Positions 22,788-31,336 of a stretch of DNA of 60,513 nucleotides are shown here, piece by piece. Source of the stretch: a virus; the IMG/VR virus record IMGVR_UViG_3300041973_000006, positions 1 to 60,513 of that record. One strand, written 5' to 3'. Every line of letters starts with the position of its first letter. Within the stretch, counting starts at the first letter, position 1. Below the pieces are notes generated by a model. That model had not been told where the DNA came from, did no database searches, and saw nothing but the letters and a program-made list of their open reading frames with translations. Made by a program: the position numbers and the translations under genes.

Positions 22788-24362
22788 ATGCCATCGTTTA
22801 TCACCGGCGCAGCTGTGCCGGGAGTCCACGCGAGCGTTAATACGTCTCTTATCGGCGCGCCCGTGCAGCCCGGCGCATCGGACGCGCTTTTCTCCGTCAC
22901 CTACTCGGCATGGGGTCCGGTCAACGTGGCTAAGACCGTCACTGGCATCGCGGATCTGACTCGCCAATTCGGCGGCTTAAACGCTAACTCCCACGGCATC
23001 AACTCCCTGCACAACTTCTTCCGGCAGGGCGGCCGTCGCGCGTGGGTCGTACGCGTTGTCGGCGCCGCCGCCGCTGTAGCCACGGCCACTCTAAACGACC
23101 GCGCTGGCGTTCCCGTCGCGACCGTTCGGGTTGATGCCAGGTACCCCTCGTCCACGGTGGACGTGCGGCGCAAGGTCGAGACCGGCTCGACGGCGAACAC
23201 CGTCAAGCTCACTTTCCGCAGCGTGAAGCTGAACGTGATCGAGGTCTTCGATAACTTCAAGCTGACCTTCACGCAGCAGGAAATCGACGATATCAATGCC
23301 GGGCGGTCGGTCCTGACCAGGATTCAGGATGTTAACGACCGCTCGCAGCTCGTGAAGCTGACGGACCTCGCCAGCGCGACCGCAGCGCCGAACAACCTGC
23401 CGGCGCTGGCGGCCGAGGCCGTGCTTGCCGGCGGCAACGATGACTTCGCGGGCATCACCGACGCGACCTTCATCGGCGCCGACAACGGCCTGGAGAAGAC
23501 CGGCCTTCATGTCTTCAACAGCGAGGAGTTCGGCACGGGACAGGTGGCGCTGCACGGCGTGACCACGCAGGCCGCGCACGCGGCGTTGATCGCGCACGCG
23601 GAGACCTATAAGCGGTTCGCCCTCCCCGACCCGGCCTTCGGCGACGACAGGGATGAGGTCGTCGCCGCGCGCAAGCTACACGGCTCGCCCTACGCGGCCA
23701 TCTACTGGCCGTGGGTCGAGCAACTGGATCTCGAAGGCACCGGCGTCCGGAAGTTCTACCCGCCGTCGGGCTTCGTCGCCGGCATCTTCGCCCGCGCCGA
23801 AAACGAGGTCGGCGTCCACAAGGCGCCCGCGAACTACCTCGTGCGGGGAGTGCTCGACGTGGAGCGTGCGCCGAACGGCTCGCCGCAGGTGGACGAGGCC
23901 ACGCGCGCCTTCCTCAACAGGAACGAAGTGAACGTTATCGCCCCGTTGCAGGAGCAGGGCATCAAGGTCTACGGCGCGCGGGTGATGATGTCGTTCGGCC
24001 GCGTCACGGCCGTCCACCAGCAGAGGATCCTCAACCGCATCTACTACGACCTGAAGCCGGCTTATCAGGAACTGCCCTTCGCCACCTACGACGCCGAGGG
24101 GCGCGTCTTCCGGGTGGCCGCCTCCGTCTCGGAACAGTATCTGCGGTTGCTGTACCGCTCGGGCGCGCTGACGAGCACGACGGGCAGGGAGGAGGACGCC
24201 TTCAAGGTCATCTGCGACTCGTCGAACAATCCGCCGGAGACCATTGACCAGAAGCAGCTCTACGTGGACGTCTACGTCCACCTCGTGGAGATGGTCGAGA
24301 TGGTCCTCCTGAGCATCAACAACGTGCCGTTGGCGACGAGCCTCGCGGCGTTTCAGGAGTGA
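22788..24362 (+). CDS. Contractile tail sheath protein
   Basis: The 524-residue protein starts MPSFITGAAVPGVHASVNTS behind GGAGGG. A typical N-terminus (FSVTYSAWGPVNVAKTVTGI, GGLNANSHGINSLHNFFRQG) is followed by a variable domain and the conserved C-terminal sheath domain (YAAIYWPWVEQLD, YPPSGFVAGIFARAENEVGV, KAPANYLVRGV, YVDVYVHLVEMVEMVLLSIN). Subunits form the contractile cylinder around the tube. Confidence 0.9.
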   Translation: MPSFITGAAVPGVHASVNTSLIGAPVQPGASDALFSVTYSAWGPVNVAKTVTGIADLTRQFGGLNANSHGINSLHNFFRQGGRRAWVVRVVGAAAAVATATLNDRAGVPVATVRVDARYPSSTVDVRRKVETGSTANTVKLTFRSVKLNVIEVFDNFKLTFTQQEIDDINAGRSVLTRIQDVNDRSQLVKLTDLASATAAPNNLPALAAEAVLAGGNDDFAGITDATFIGADNGLEKTGLHVFNSEEFGTGQVALHGVTTQAAHAALIAHAETYKRFALPDPAFGDDRDEVVAARKLHGSPYAAIYWPWVEQLDLEGTGVRKFYPPSGFVAGIFARAENEVGVHKAPANYLVRGVLDVERAPNGSPQVDEATRAFLNRNEVNVIAPLQEQGIKVYGARVMMSFGRVTAVHQQRILNRIYYDLKPAYQELPFATYDAEGRVFRVAASVSEQYLRLLYRSGALTSTTGREEDAFKVICDSSNNPPETIDQKQLYVDVYVHLVEMVEMVLLSINNVPLATSLAAFQE

Positions 24363-24414
24363 GGGCAGGCTCCGCATAGAGCCTCGGCAGCACCAGTAAA
24401 GGAGAGCGCGACAC

Positions 24415-24855
24415 ATGACACCCCAATCGCGGATCACTTCCGCCAACCGCTACCGCATTGAGATAGATTTCATGCCGGAAATCTTCGCGACGCAGGCGGA
24501 CTTACCCGAGAAGAAGGCCAACCTGCACGAGCACCAGCCGGGCACGCAGACGCACCCCGAATACGGCGCCTCGACGGTGACGGTGGGCGAGTTCTCATTC
24601 CGCCACGCGACCGGCAAGAACAACGTGGACCGTGCCCTCGATCAGTGGTTCAACCGCTTCCACAGAGAGGGTATCGAGGACAAGCGTAACGCCCGCGTCG
24701 TGGTCTATGACCACACCGGCCGCATCCCGCTGCGCACGTACCAGATGCGGAACTGCTGCCCGACCACCTTCAAGGGAGAGCCACATGAGGGCAGGAGCAC
24801 CGACACCTCGGAGTTTTCTTTCACCCTTCAGCCCGAAGACTGGGATCTGGTTTAA
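24415..24855 (+). CDS. Tail tube protein
   Basis: The 146-residue product follows the sheath gene and has the layout of T4 gp19-like tube proteins: SANRYRIEIDFMPEIFATQA, a central VTVGEFSFRHATGKN, RVVVYDHTGRIPLRTYQMRN and a final FSFTLQPEDWDL. It would form the inner tube. Confidence 0.8.
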   Translation: MTPQSRITSANRYRIEIDFMPEIFATQADLPEKKANLHEHQPGTQTHPEYGASTVTVGEFSFRHATGKNNVDRALDQWFNRFHREGIEDKRNARVVVYDHTGRIPLRTYQMRNCCPTTFKGEPHEGRSTDTSEFSFTLQPEDWDLV

Positions 24856-24887
24856 CTCACACCCCCTGAAGAAAGGCGGATGCTTTG

Positions 24888-25610
24888 ATGGCAACAAACG
24901 AGCAGGAAGTAAAAATCAGGCTCATATTCGGTTACACGGGGCATGACGGGAATGTCCACCGGGACGTAATCATCGGTCGCCGGGTAACGGGTGCCGATCT
25001 GTTCAAGATCAGCGACCAGGCCGAGAGCGAGAAGGCGACACAGCAGCAACTCATGCTGATTCAGTCTGCTATCACCGGCTTCGGCAGCATCATGATGCCC
25101 GTCCCGCTCAACGTGCTCCTTAGTCTCAAGAGCGTGGACCGAAGACGCCTTGCAAAGGCGAACAACGATCACCTCAGGCTCACCGGCGAGAATCGCCAGA
25201 CGGAGAAACTGAGCGATAGCCGTTGCAGACTAGCCTTCGGCTTTAATCTAGGTGGGCAGGTCTATGACGTGGTCGAGTTCGGTAACCTGCTCGATGGCTA
25301 CGCTGAGATGGAGGCTGATGACTTGCCCGGCTGGCGACAGGCATGTTTTCTGTTGGGCAAGCAGATAACGCGGCTGTCACAGTCCTCCGGCCCGGCCACC
25401 AAAGAAGGTCCGCTCTCCGTTGAGGCTTTCGAGACGCTCGACGCCACCGACATCTTCGCCCTTCAGGGCTTCAACGGAGAATGGCTAGACTCCTTTCGTT
25501 TACCCGAGGGAGATGAAATTCCGAAAGATGCTGGCAGCGGAGGTGACCTTCCTCCTTCGCCACACCGGCCTGACGGAGCGGGAGATTCTCAGCCTGTCGC
25601 CGGTGCGTAG
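24888..25610 (+). CDS. Tail assembly chaperone-like protein
   Basis: Started at ATG 24888 (a TTG directly upstream is unlikely). The 240-residue product has an N-terminal domain with VKIRLIFGYTGHDGNVHRDV and a second part from about residue 95. Its position between tube and tape measure is that of the Mu gp41/P2 gpE chaperones. The last 98 bases overlap a second frame (25513-25659) that may provide the gpE'-like extension. Confidence 0.6.
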   Translation: MATNEQEVKIRLIFGYTGHDGNVHRDVIIGRRVTGADLFKISDQAESEKATQQQLMLIQSAITGFGSIMMPVPLNVLLSLKSVDRRRLAKANNDHLRLTGENRQTEKLSDSRCRLAFGFNLGGQVYDVVEFGNLLDGYAEMEADDLPGWRQACFLLGKQITRLSQSSGPATKEGPLSVEAFETLDATDIFALQGFNGEWLDSFRLPEGDEIPKDAGSGGDLPPSPHRPDGAGDSQPVAGA

Positions 25611-25659
25611 GCAAACCTACGTAGACGTGCTTTTGGAGCAGCTAAAGCCAAAGAAATGA
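25513..25659 (+). CDS. Second tail-chaperone frame (gpE'-like)
   Basis: A 48-residue frame in another phase over the 3' end of the chaperone gene: it begins MKFRKMLAAEVTFLLRHTGL and continues TEREILSLSPVRRQTYVDVL. The TEREILSL element is typical of the short C-terminal extensions of tail chaperones. It may be reached by frameshift, as in P2 E+E', or by its own ATG behind CGAGGGAG. Its TGA overlaps the next ATG (ATGA). Confidence 0.6.
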   Translation: MKFRKMLAAEVTFLLRHTGLTEREILSLSPVRRQTYVDVLLEQLKPKK

Positions 25660-25955
25660 TAGAACTTCGCTGCGGCGCTCCGCATACCAGCCCCGCTAAG
25701 ATTATGATTCAAATACGCTGCAAAGCCTGTAAGCGCCTTAACCTTGAAGTCAGCGCGGATACAGTTGGCACAATCCGTGTTGTCTGTAAGCGTCAGACTT
25801 GCAAGCGTACTTTCACGGTGACTCTGCCCGCGAGAGAATGTTCAGAGCCGCGTTATGGTCACGGTGAAGGGTTAGCCCACACTGACAACGGTGTTCGCGC
25901 TCGGCCAGAGACTTTAGAACACGCTGGCCGCATTGTGAGCACTCTTGAGATGTGA
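25656..25955 (+). CDS. Com-like zinc-finger protein, 3' end of doubtful origin
   Basis: Residues 1-54 (MIELRCG; MIQIRCKACKRLNLEVSAD; CKRQTCKRTFTVTL) resemble the small Mu Com-type zinc-finger proteins: two CxxC-like knuckles. A second start at ATG 25704 would give the bare finger. After about residue 55 the frame reads the antisense strand of a TnpB fragment, so the original stop seems to have been replaced by the insertion. Confidence 0.5.
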   Translation: MIELRCGAPHTSPAKIMIQIRCKACKRLNLEVSADTVGTIRVVCKRQTCKRTFTVTLPARECSEPRYGHGEGLAHTDNGVRARPETLEHAGRIVSTLEM

Positions 25956-26058
25956 AGCGAGCGGGAACCTTCACGACACGACGGCCAGCACTCTCAGCCT
26001 TCCCATACATGGCTGCGCCAGTCGGGGCCGATGATACCGTCCCGCAAGGCCGACGCAA
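25813..26058 (-). pseudogene. TnpB (IS200/IS605 family) C-terminal remnant
   Basis: The leftward frame encodes YGKAESAGRRVVKVPARFTS, then QECSQCGQRV, HRCQCGLTLHRDHNAALNIL: the zinc finger and last RuvC motif (Asp in HRDHNAALN) of TnpB. Only about 60 of the usual 350-400 residues are left and no upstream part is present, so it cannot act as a nuclease. It marks an old insertion of an IS200/IS605-type element in the island between chaperone and tape measure genes. Confidence 0.85.
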
Positions 26059-26327
26059 TCATTCCCCGGTGCGAGATAAAAAGAATAAAGGGTATCTTTT
26101 AACTTCTACCGAGCTTGCCAATGAATGTATCAAACTTTTGTTCAAGGCTTTAGATTATGAAAGCCGGAGAAGGAAATAAGCTGCTTTCGGGTAGGAAGAT
26201 GTCTGCTTTTAAACCATATATTCATTGACACCCCTCCTCGCCTGACATATCTTCTCGGCGCTTCATGTTATGGGTTCATCGGCCCCACAAATCAATCATT
26301 AGAATTAAAGTAGTGGGTATTTCGCCC

Positions 26328-27302
26328 ATGTCACAGCCTAATCCTAATTTACGGCCCTGCATGGAATGTGGACATTTGCTCAGCAAAGCTGCTGCGAAGT
26401 GTGTAAATTGTGGGGCCGGAACTCCTTTTGGAGCATACTGTGAATTGTGTGGAGCAAAAGATAAGTTCAGTAATGTAGCTTCTCGCTATCACAGTTCTTG
26501 CAAAGAAAGTATTTTAGCACCCCTGAAGAAAAATCTTATTTGTCCTGGATGTAATCAGGTCATTGGAGAGTTTAAAGACGAATACTTAGACCATTCTAAG
26601 AGAATGTGTAAACACTGTGGCTCACGTCGGGTGTTTATGTATCAAGGAATGCCTGTAGTTAAGCTTAAAAACTGTATAAATTGTGGTTTGCAGATTATTG
26701 CGCCATTTCATCAAAGCCATAATTCCGAAATGAGTCTTCATGATGTGTGTCTTCCATTCTATGAAAAGAAATATCCTGAATTAGCAAAAGAGATTCGTCT
26801 GCTGAAAATGAAAGACGAAGCCGAGGACAGGGAAAGAAATTATCTTAGTTATAAAGATAATATCGATAGAGCCATTAAAATAATGGAAGAATGGGTTGAT
26901 ATAATAGATGGTCAATCTTCTAGGAAAATTGAGTACTGGCGAGATAGAGACCGAGCATTTGTACTTTGGTGTCCCAGGTTCATTAATGGGAGCAATGCTA
27001 ATCGGGGCATTATCTTCAACTTCAGGGGAATGCATTTTGAAATCGTATTTTGGTCATCCTCAGATGCTGAGTACTTTGATAGTTACGTCGCATACGGGAG
27101 TAAGAAGATACGTACTGACAGCATTACGAAAGCACATTTCAATGTGTGGCTGTATTGGCTGCATACCGGAGAACCAGAGCCAGTACATCTCCTAAATGCA
27201 GAAGGGCGAAAAAACGAGAAAGCTGATAACGGGTGTCTTATTGTAGTAGCTTCACTTATAGGTTTGTTAGTGTTTCTTGCAATACTTGATTTGTTATTTT
27301 AA
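26328..27302 (+). CDS. AT-rich multi-zinc-ribbon membrane protein (moron)
   Basis: Started at ATG 26328 (the frame opens further at 26265). The 324-residue product has at least three ribbons: CMECGHLL/CVNCG, CELCG, CPGCNQVI/CKHCGS and CINCG. A central domain (about 150-300; EYWRDRDRAFVLWCPRF, FEIVFWSSSDAEYFDSYVAY) resembles no family I know, and a C-terminal membrane helix (LIVVASLIGLLVFLAILDLL) anchors it. The gene is visibly AT-richer than its neighbours and on its own between hairpins, pointing to recent transfer. A lysogenic-conversion or defence role is conceivable. Confidence 0.65.
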   Translation: MSQPNPNLRPCMECGHLLSKAAAKCVNCGAGTPFGAYCELCGAKDKFSNVASRYHSSCKESILAPLKKNLICPGCNQVIGEFKDEYLDHSKRMCKHCGSRRVFMYQGMPVVKLKNCINCGLQIIAPFHQSHNSEMSLHDVCLPFYEKKYPELAKEIRLLKMKDEAEDRERNYLSYKDNIDRAIKIMEEWVDIIDGQSSRKIEYWRDRDRAFVLWCPRFINGSNANRGIIFNFRGMHFEIVFWSSSDAEYFDSYVAYGSKKIRTDSITKAHFNVWLYWLHTGEPEPVHLLNAEGRKNEKADNGCLIVVASLIGLLVFLAILDLLF

Positions 27303-27332
27303 TAGGGCTCCTAAATCTTCCAGCAAAGCGTG

Positions 27333-27370
27333 AGCGCCCCGTTGATGCCATAGACGCATTGCGGGGCGCT
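27333..27370. terminator. Twin hairpin, copy A
   Basis: AGCGCCCCG (27333-27341) pairs with CGGGGCGCT (27362-27370). The loop contains TTGATGCCATAGACGCAT, which is also the heart of a second hairpin at 28041-28083. It follows the AT-rich gene and probably ends its transcript. Confidence 0.6.
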
Positions 27371-27445
27371 CTCGCGTAATGCTGCGCCGCGCAGATGGCG
27401 AACGCTCTAAAGCGCGCGTTGATTAAGTTCGGATTGTGCGAGTAG

Positions 27446-27459
27446 GTATAACGTTATAC
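27446..27459. promoter_or_regulatory. AACGTT palindrome, site 6
   Basis: GTATAACGTTATAC, a perfect 14-bp palindrome in the gap before the coiled-coil gene at 27542. The gap 27303-27541 otherwise holds hairpin copy A and no convincing gene. Confidence 0.7.
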
Positions 27460-27541
27460 ATAAGTTTCTAGTGACAACTCCCCACACCTAAGCTAACATC
27501 CGTCCCGACAACTAGCAGCCCGCCACGAAGGGGAATCAATA

Positions 27542-27766
27542 GTGAGCGCAGACCGCACGACGGAAATCCTCAACTACCTATCAGCCATCAGCCGCGAAGT
27601 GGGCGAGATGCGGCAGGAGATGAACGCGCGGCTCTCTCGTCTTGAATCCGACGTGCGCGGGATTCACACAAGGCTTGACCGGCTAGAGGCTCGCATATTG
27701 GACGGGCGCGCGGACCAGCGCGAACTGGAAGATAGGGTTTCGGCTTTAGAATCCGGCTCGCGTTGA
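27542..27766 (+). CDS. Small coiled-coil protein
   Basis: A GTG start behind AAGGGGAA gives a 74-residue product that is one continuous coiled coil (EILNYLSAISREVGEMRQEM, ARLSRLESDVRGIHTRLDRL). Oligomerisation is likely; function unknown. Second gene of the island. Confidence 0.6.
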   Translation: MSADRTTEILNYLSAISREVGEMRQEMNARLSRLESDVRGIHTRLDRLEARILDGRADQRELEDRVSALESGSR

Positions 27767-27794
27767 CGGGCGCGTGCGCGGTAGAATCCGCCGC

Positions 27795-27977
27795 ATGGCT
27801 CTCACTACATGCCCCGAATGTCAAGCCGCTATATCCGACGAGGCGCAAGCCTGCCCAAACTGTGGAAAGCCAAACGCGACCATTGCAGGGCGAAAGCGCC
27901 GAGAGGAAACGCTAGTTGGCCTGCTCTGCCTTTGCGGATTCATCGTATTTATCTTGTATCTGTTCGGCTGGTTGTGA
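27795..27977 (+). CDS. Zinc-ribbon plus membrane-helix microprotein
   Basis: Started at ATG 27795. The 60-residue product has CPECQAAISDEAQACPNCG (a double-knuckle zinc ribbon) followed by one membrane helix (LVGLLCLCGFIVFILYLFGW). Proteins with zinc ribbon at the N-terminus and a TM end recur in this island (26328 gene). TATAAT occurs just after the stop (27981-27986), a possible -10 for the tape measure gene. Confidence 0.65.
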   Translation: MALTTCPECQAAISDEAQACPNCGKPNATIAGRKRREETLVGLLCLCGFIVFILYLFGWL

Positions 27978-28040
27978 TGCTATAATCCGCGCCTGACAGC
28001 AGCAGCCCGAAAGCGGCTCTAATATCCTTTCTAGCGGGCC

Positions 28041-28083
28041 GACAGCGCCCCTTGATGCCATAGACGCATCAAGGGGCGCTGTC
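28041..28083. terminator. Twin hairpin, copy B, 18-bp perfect stem
   Basis: GACAGCGCCCCTTGATGC (28041-28058) pairs perfectly with GCATCAAGGGGCGCTGTC (28066-28083) around CATAGAC, followed by TCTTTATT. It shares core sequence with 27333-27370. It lies 16 bases before the tape measure start, so it may end island transcription or regulate the leader. Confidence 0.7.
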
Positions 28084-28099
28084 TCTTTATTGGAGGCTT

Positions 28100-31000
28100 A
28101 TGGCCGGTAAGAGCGCAAGCTATACGTTGAGCGTAGTTCTAAGGCTTACCGACCGATTGAGCGGTAAGATAGATAAGAGTCTATCCGCTCTAAAGGCGCT
28201 CGAAAAACAATCCAATAAGACGCTGAAGGCGCTCTCCGCTCTCAGCAAAGCCAAGTCTCCGCAATTCCCCGCCGCACCTAAGAAGGCCGCGCCCGACCTA
28301 CTACCAAAGCCACCACGTGCCCCGAAGACCGGAGCGCGAGAGTACGCCGAAGCCTCGCGCGTGCTTGGCCTCAAGAGGCAAGAGACGGCACTAGAGCGCG
28401 AGCAAACCCGACTGGCAAGAGAGCAAGCGAAGCTGGCGACCGATGCGGCCTCGCTCTCTCTCAGGCTCCAACGTGAAGAAACCCGGTTAGAGCAGGATGC
28501 GGCGCGAGCGAGACAGGCGAGCGCCCGCGCGTCGAACACCGCCGAACTAGGCGACCTTAGAATCCAGCGCGAGCGCATAAGGCTTCAACGCGAAGCCGAC
28601 AGCTACAACCGTTACAGGCGCGACGGCGGCGTGCTAGGGCGCGTTGATAGATTCGGCCGTCGAGCAGACGAACTCCGCAACGCGACGGGAGACTTTAGAA
28701 GCGCATACGGAACAGTAAGCGAGTTTGCGCGGCCCGCGATTGAGCAGATAAGAACGGAGGCCCGTTACCGCGTCATGGGGCATCCCGCGCAACAGACCAG
28801 CGCGGGGTTAACGGCCGTCGAGCAGACTTTAAAGAACGTGCGCGGCGTCAATCGCGCCGAAGCCCTTGAAAGTCTGACGGCCCTGACTGGCGTGTTCGGA
28901 GACATCGAACAAGCGACGATGTTCCTGCCTATCACCGCGCGCTACATGGCGAACATGAAGGCGCTTTACGGTGACAGATACAGCCCGGCCGAACTAGGGC
29001 GGCAAGTCCAGAACAATTTTAAGAGCATGGAACTGCTCGGCGTTGACCGTCCGACGGGGCCGGGCGGCACGTTCACGAATGAAGACCGCGCGAGGATGGA
29101 GAATTACTTTGACTTGTTCGCGCGAGCGCAGGCGACAACGGGCGGCGACATCAACCCGGCAGAGATTAAAGCCTTCACGAAATACGCGCGCATGTCGGCG
29201 CTCGGTATCACGCCGGAAGGCATGGTTAAGCTGACGCCTCTAATTTCACAGATGGGCGGCGCGCAGCTTGGCACGGCGCTAATGACGCTCTCGCAAAACC
29301 TCGCGGGCGGGCAGATGCCAGCCTACAAAATACGCGAGTGGGACCGTTACGGCATGGTCCGTCACAAGGATGAGAAGGGGCAACCGCTAGTTGAATACAC
29401 GAAGGACGGCCAGATTAAGAGGATGCGGCCGGGTGCTATACCTCTTGCGGACCTTGCTCTAAAAGACCCGGTGGCGGCCTCTGATGAGTTGGCAAAGATA
29501 TTAAAGAGTAGGGGTGTAGATACGTCGGATTTCAAAGAGACGAACAAGGCTCTATACGGTCTATTTGCTAACCGTACATCGTCGGGCGTGATGTCTCAAA
29601 TGATTAACTTCCGCGAAGCCTTACGGAAGGAAAGCGGGAATTTTGAGCGGGCGCTAAACATTAACGACACGTACAAAATGCTATATGAAGGCCAAAGCCC
29701 GCTCGCGGCCTACTTGGATTTACAGGCGAAGGGTGTAGATGCTCAGGCGCGGGCCGCGATGGACCTTGTTAACAAGACGGGCGGCATCGCTGGCGGCGTG
29801 GCCGATTGGATGGGACAGCACCCCGAAATGGCGGCGACGCTTTCGGGGCTGCAAATGCTCGCAACGGCTTCGCTGGAAGCGGCTGGCGGCCTCGGCTCTC
29901 TCGTCTCTGTGTTACCGGCCGGCGGCGGGCATGGCGGCGGAAGTGGGGCGAGCGGTCTTTTAGGTAGTGGCATTAGTTTTACTGATGCGGCGGCCGGCGG
30001 CTGGATGGGTTATCGCGGTCTTAGGTTCCTGCCCCGTTTAGGTCTGCCCGGCATGGTAGCGGCGGCGGGCGCGGGTAGTGTTTACATTCTCCACGAACAG
30101 TACGAGGCCGGAAAGAAAGAGCGTGCCGACGCCGCACAGACCGGCGCGTCTCAGCTTGAAAAGATTAAGGCTTTACGCGACCAGCACGGCGGGAAGCTGC
30201 CGCCCGAAGTGGCGCGCGTGCTGGCCTCTGAAACCTTCCCCGGCCTTAATCGCGCCTCCCTTCTCTATTCGTTAGAGCCTAAAGTACAGACGGCGGGCTA
30301 TCCCGGTGTAAGCGTCGGCCCGACGCGCGAGAAGATGCAGGGCACGGTTGCGGGCGAGTTCTCACGCCGCGCGCCGCAACTGCAATTCCCTGAAATCATG
30401 GCGGGATGGATCTCCGATACGAACCGCCTTGTAGAGTCTCGCGTGATAACGAAGGGCGCGGGCGCGCAGCAACTAGAGATTGCGAAACTGGCCTTCCCTG
30501 AAAGCTACAAGACGGCTTCTGACGACCTCGCCGCGCAAACGGCCGCGCTCGCGGCCTCGCTCGCCAAAGCTAACGAAGGCATCGCTGGCAATCCCTTTCT
30601 AACTAATAACCCGCTCGCTCAACTTTTTGACGGCACGGCCTTTCAACAGGCGGGTGAAGGGGCGCGGCTTCTGGCCGAGCAATCGAAGGCGGCAGGCGAT
30701 GGCCTAACGGACGCGGCGCGTGCGAGCGACAGGCTTCCGGCTTCGCTTTACAGATTTGAGGGGAGTCTAAACGCGGTCGCGGCCCGCCTGTATAATCTCG
30801 ACTTCGACATCAAAATCCCGTCCTTCGACATCAGCAGGCCGACGCCGAGCCACAACCCGCCCGCCTCGCCCTCGCCGCGCCCGCCGTTCGCTCGCTCGAT
30901 ACCAAAGAGCGCCATCGGCAGCGTGATCGAGAGTGACGGCCTTGTGAATCTACACAGGGGCAACGTCGTTACGCCCGCGAAGCTCTCCCGTAGGAAGCCG

Positions 31001-31336
31001 GGCGATTGGCTGGACGCTGCCACGACCATGACGAGGGCGCTCGACGCCGACAGGCGGGTCGCACAGCTTACGCGTGAGACGGGCGCGCCCGCGTTCGGCG
31101 GCTCTTACGGTGAGTTTTACGAGTCTTCGGAATCTTCCATCACCGTTTCGCCTGTCTATCAGATAAAGGTTGAGGCCGGGCCGGGCTCTGACACTGACGT
31201 GATAGTTGCGAAGCTGCACGCCGAGATGGAACGTAGCAACGCGCAGCTTCTGGATGAGGTGCAGCGGCTGACACACCCGCGCCGCATCAACCGTCACGTC
31301 AAAGGCAGGATGTCGCGCGAGTCGGAGGTGAGCTAA
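28100..31336 (+). CDS. Tail tape measure protein
   Basis: At 1078 residues this is the longest gene of the window, in the right place after the chaperones. Residues 60-200 are a coiled coil rich in Arg/Glu (LEREQTRLAREQAKLATDAA), the middle has Gly/Ala hydrophobic segments (GLGSLVSVLPAGG; LGLPGMVAAAGAGSVYIL) typical of tape measures, and the C-terminus returns to coiled coil (AKLHAEMERSNAQLLDEVQ). It sets tail length and is probably ejected with DNA. TTGGAGG is the ribosome binding site. Confidence 0.85.
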   Translation: MAGKSASYTLSVVLRLTDRLSGKIDKSLSALKALEKQSNKTLKALSALSKAKSPQFPAAPKKAAPDLLPKPPRAPKTGAREYAEASRVLGLKRQETALEREQTRLAREQAKLATDAASLSLRLQREETRLEQDAARARQASARASNTAELGDLRIQRERIRLQREADSYNRYRRDGGVLGRVDRFGRRADELRNATGDFRSAYGTVSEFARPAIEQIRTEARYRVMGHPAQQTSAGLTAVEQTLKNVRGVNRAEALESLTALTGVFGDIEQATMFLPITARYMANMKALYGDRYSPAELGRQVQNNFKSMELLGVDRPTGPGGTFTNEDRARMENYFDLFARAQATTGGDINPAEIKAFTKYARMSALGITPEGMVKLTPLISQMGGAQLGTALMTLSQNLAGGQMPAYKIREWDRYGMVRHKDEKGQPLVEYTKDGQIKRMRPGAIPLADLALKDPVAASDELAKILKSRGVDTSDFKETNKALYGLFANRTSSGVMSQMINFREALRKESGNFERALNINDTYKMLYEGQSPLAAYLDLQAKGVDAQARAAMDLVNKTGGIAGGVADWMGQHPEMAATLSGLQMLATASLEAAGGLGSLVSVLPAGGGHGGGSGASGLLGSGISFTDAAAGGWMGYRGLRFLPRLGLPGMVAAAGAGSVYILHEQYEAGKKERADAAQTGASQLEKIKALRDQHGGKLPPEVARVLASETFPGLNRASLLYSLEPKVQTAGYPGVSVGPTREKMQGTVAGEFSRRAPQLQFPEIMAGWISDTNRLVESRVITKGAGAQQLEIAKLAFPESYKTASDDLAAQTAALAASLAKANEGIAGNPFLTNNPLAQLFDGTAFQQAGEGARLLAEQSKAAGDGLTDAARASDRLPASLYRFEGSLNAVAARLYNLDFDIKIPSFDISRPTPSHNPPASPSPRPPFARSIPKSAIGSVIESDGLVNLHRGNVVTPAKLSRRKPGDWLDAATTMTRALDADRRVAQLTRETGAPAFGGSYGEFYESSESSITVSPVYQIKVEAGPGSDTDVIVAKLHAEMERSNAQLLDEVQRLTHPRRINRHVKGRMSRESEVS

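Noticed and set aside
23676-24446. Leftward frame of 256 codons over the sheath gene
   Set aside because: Shadow of the sheath gene; Arg/Val-rich with no domain.
25813-26058. Active TnpB or IS element
   Set aside because: Only the last 60 residues remain and no TnpA, ends or guide RNA scaffold could be recognised.
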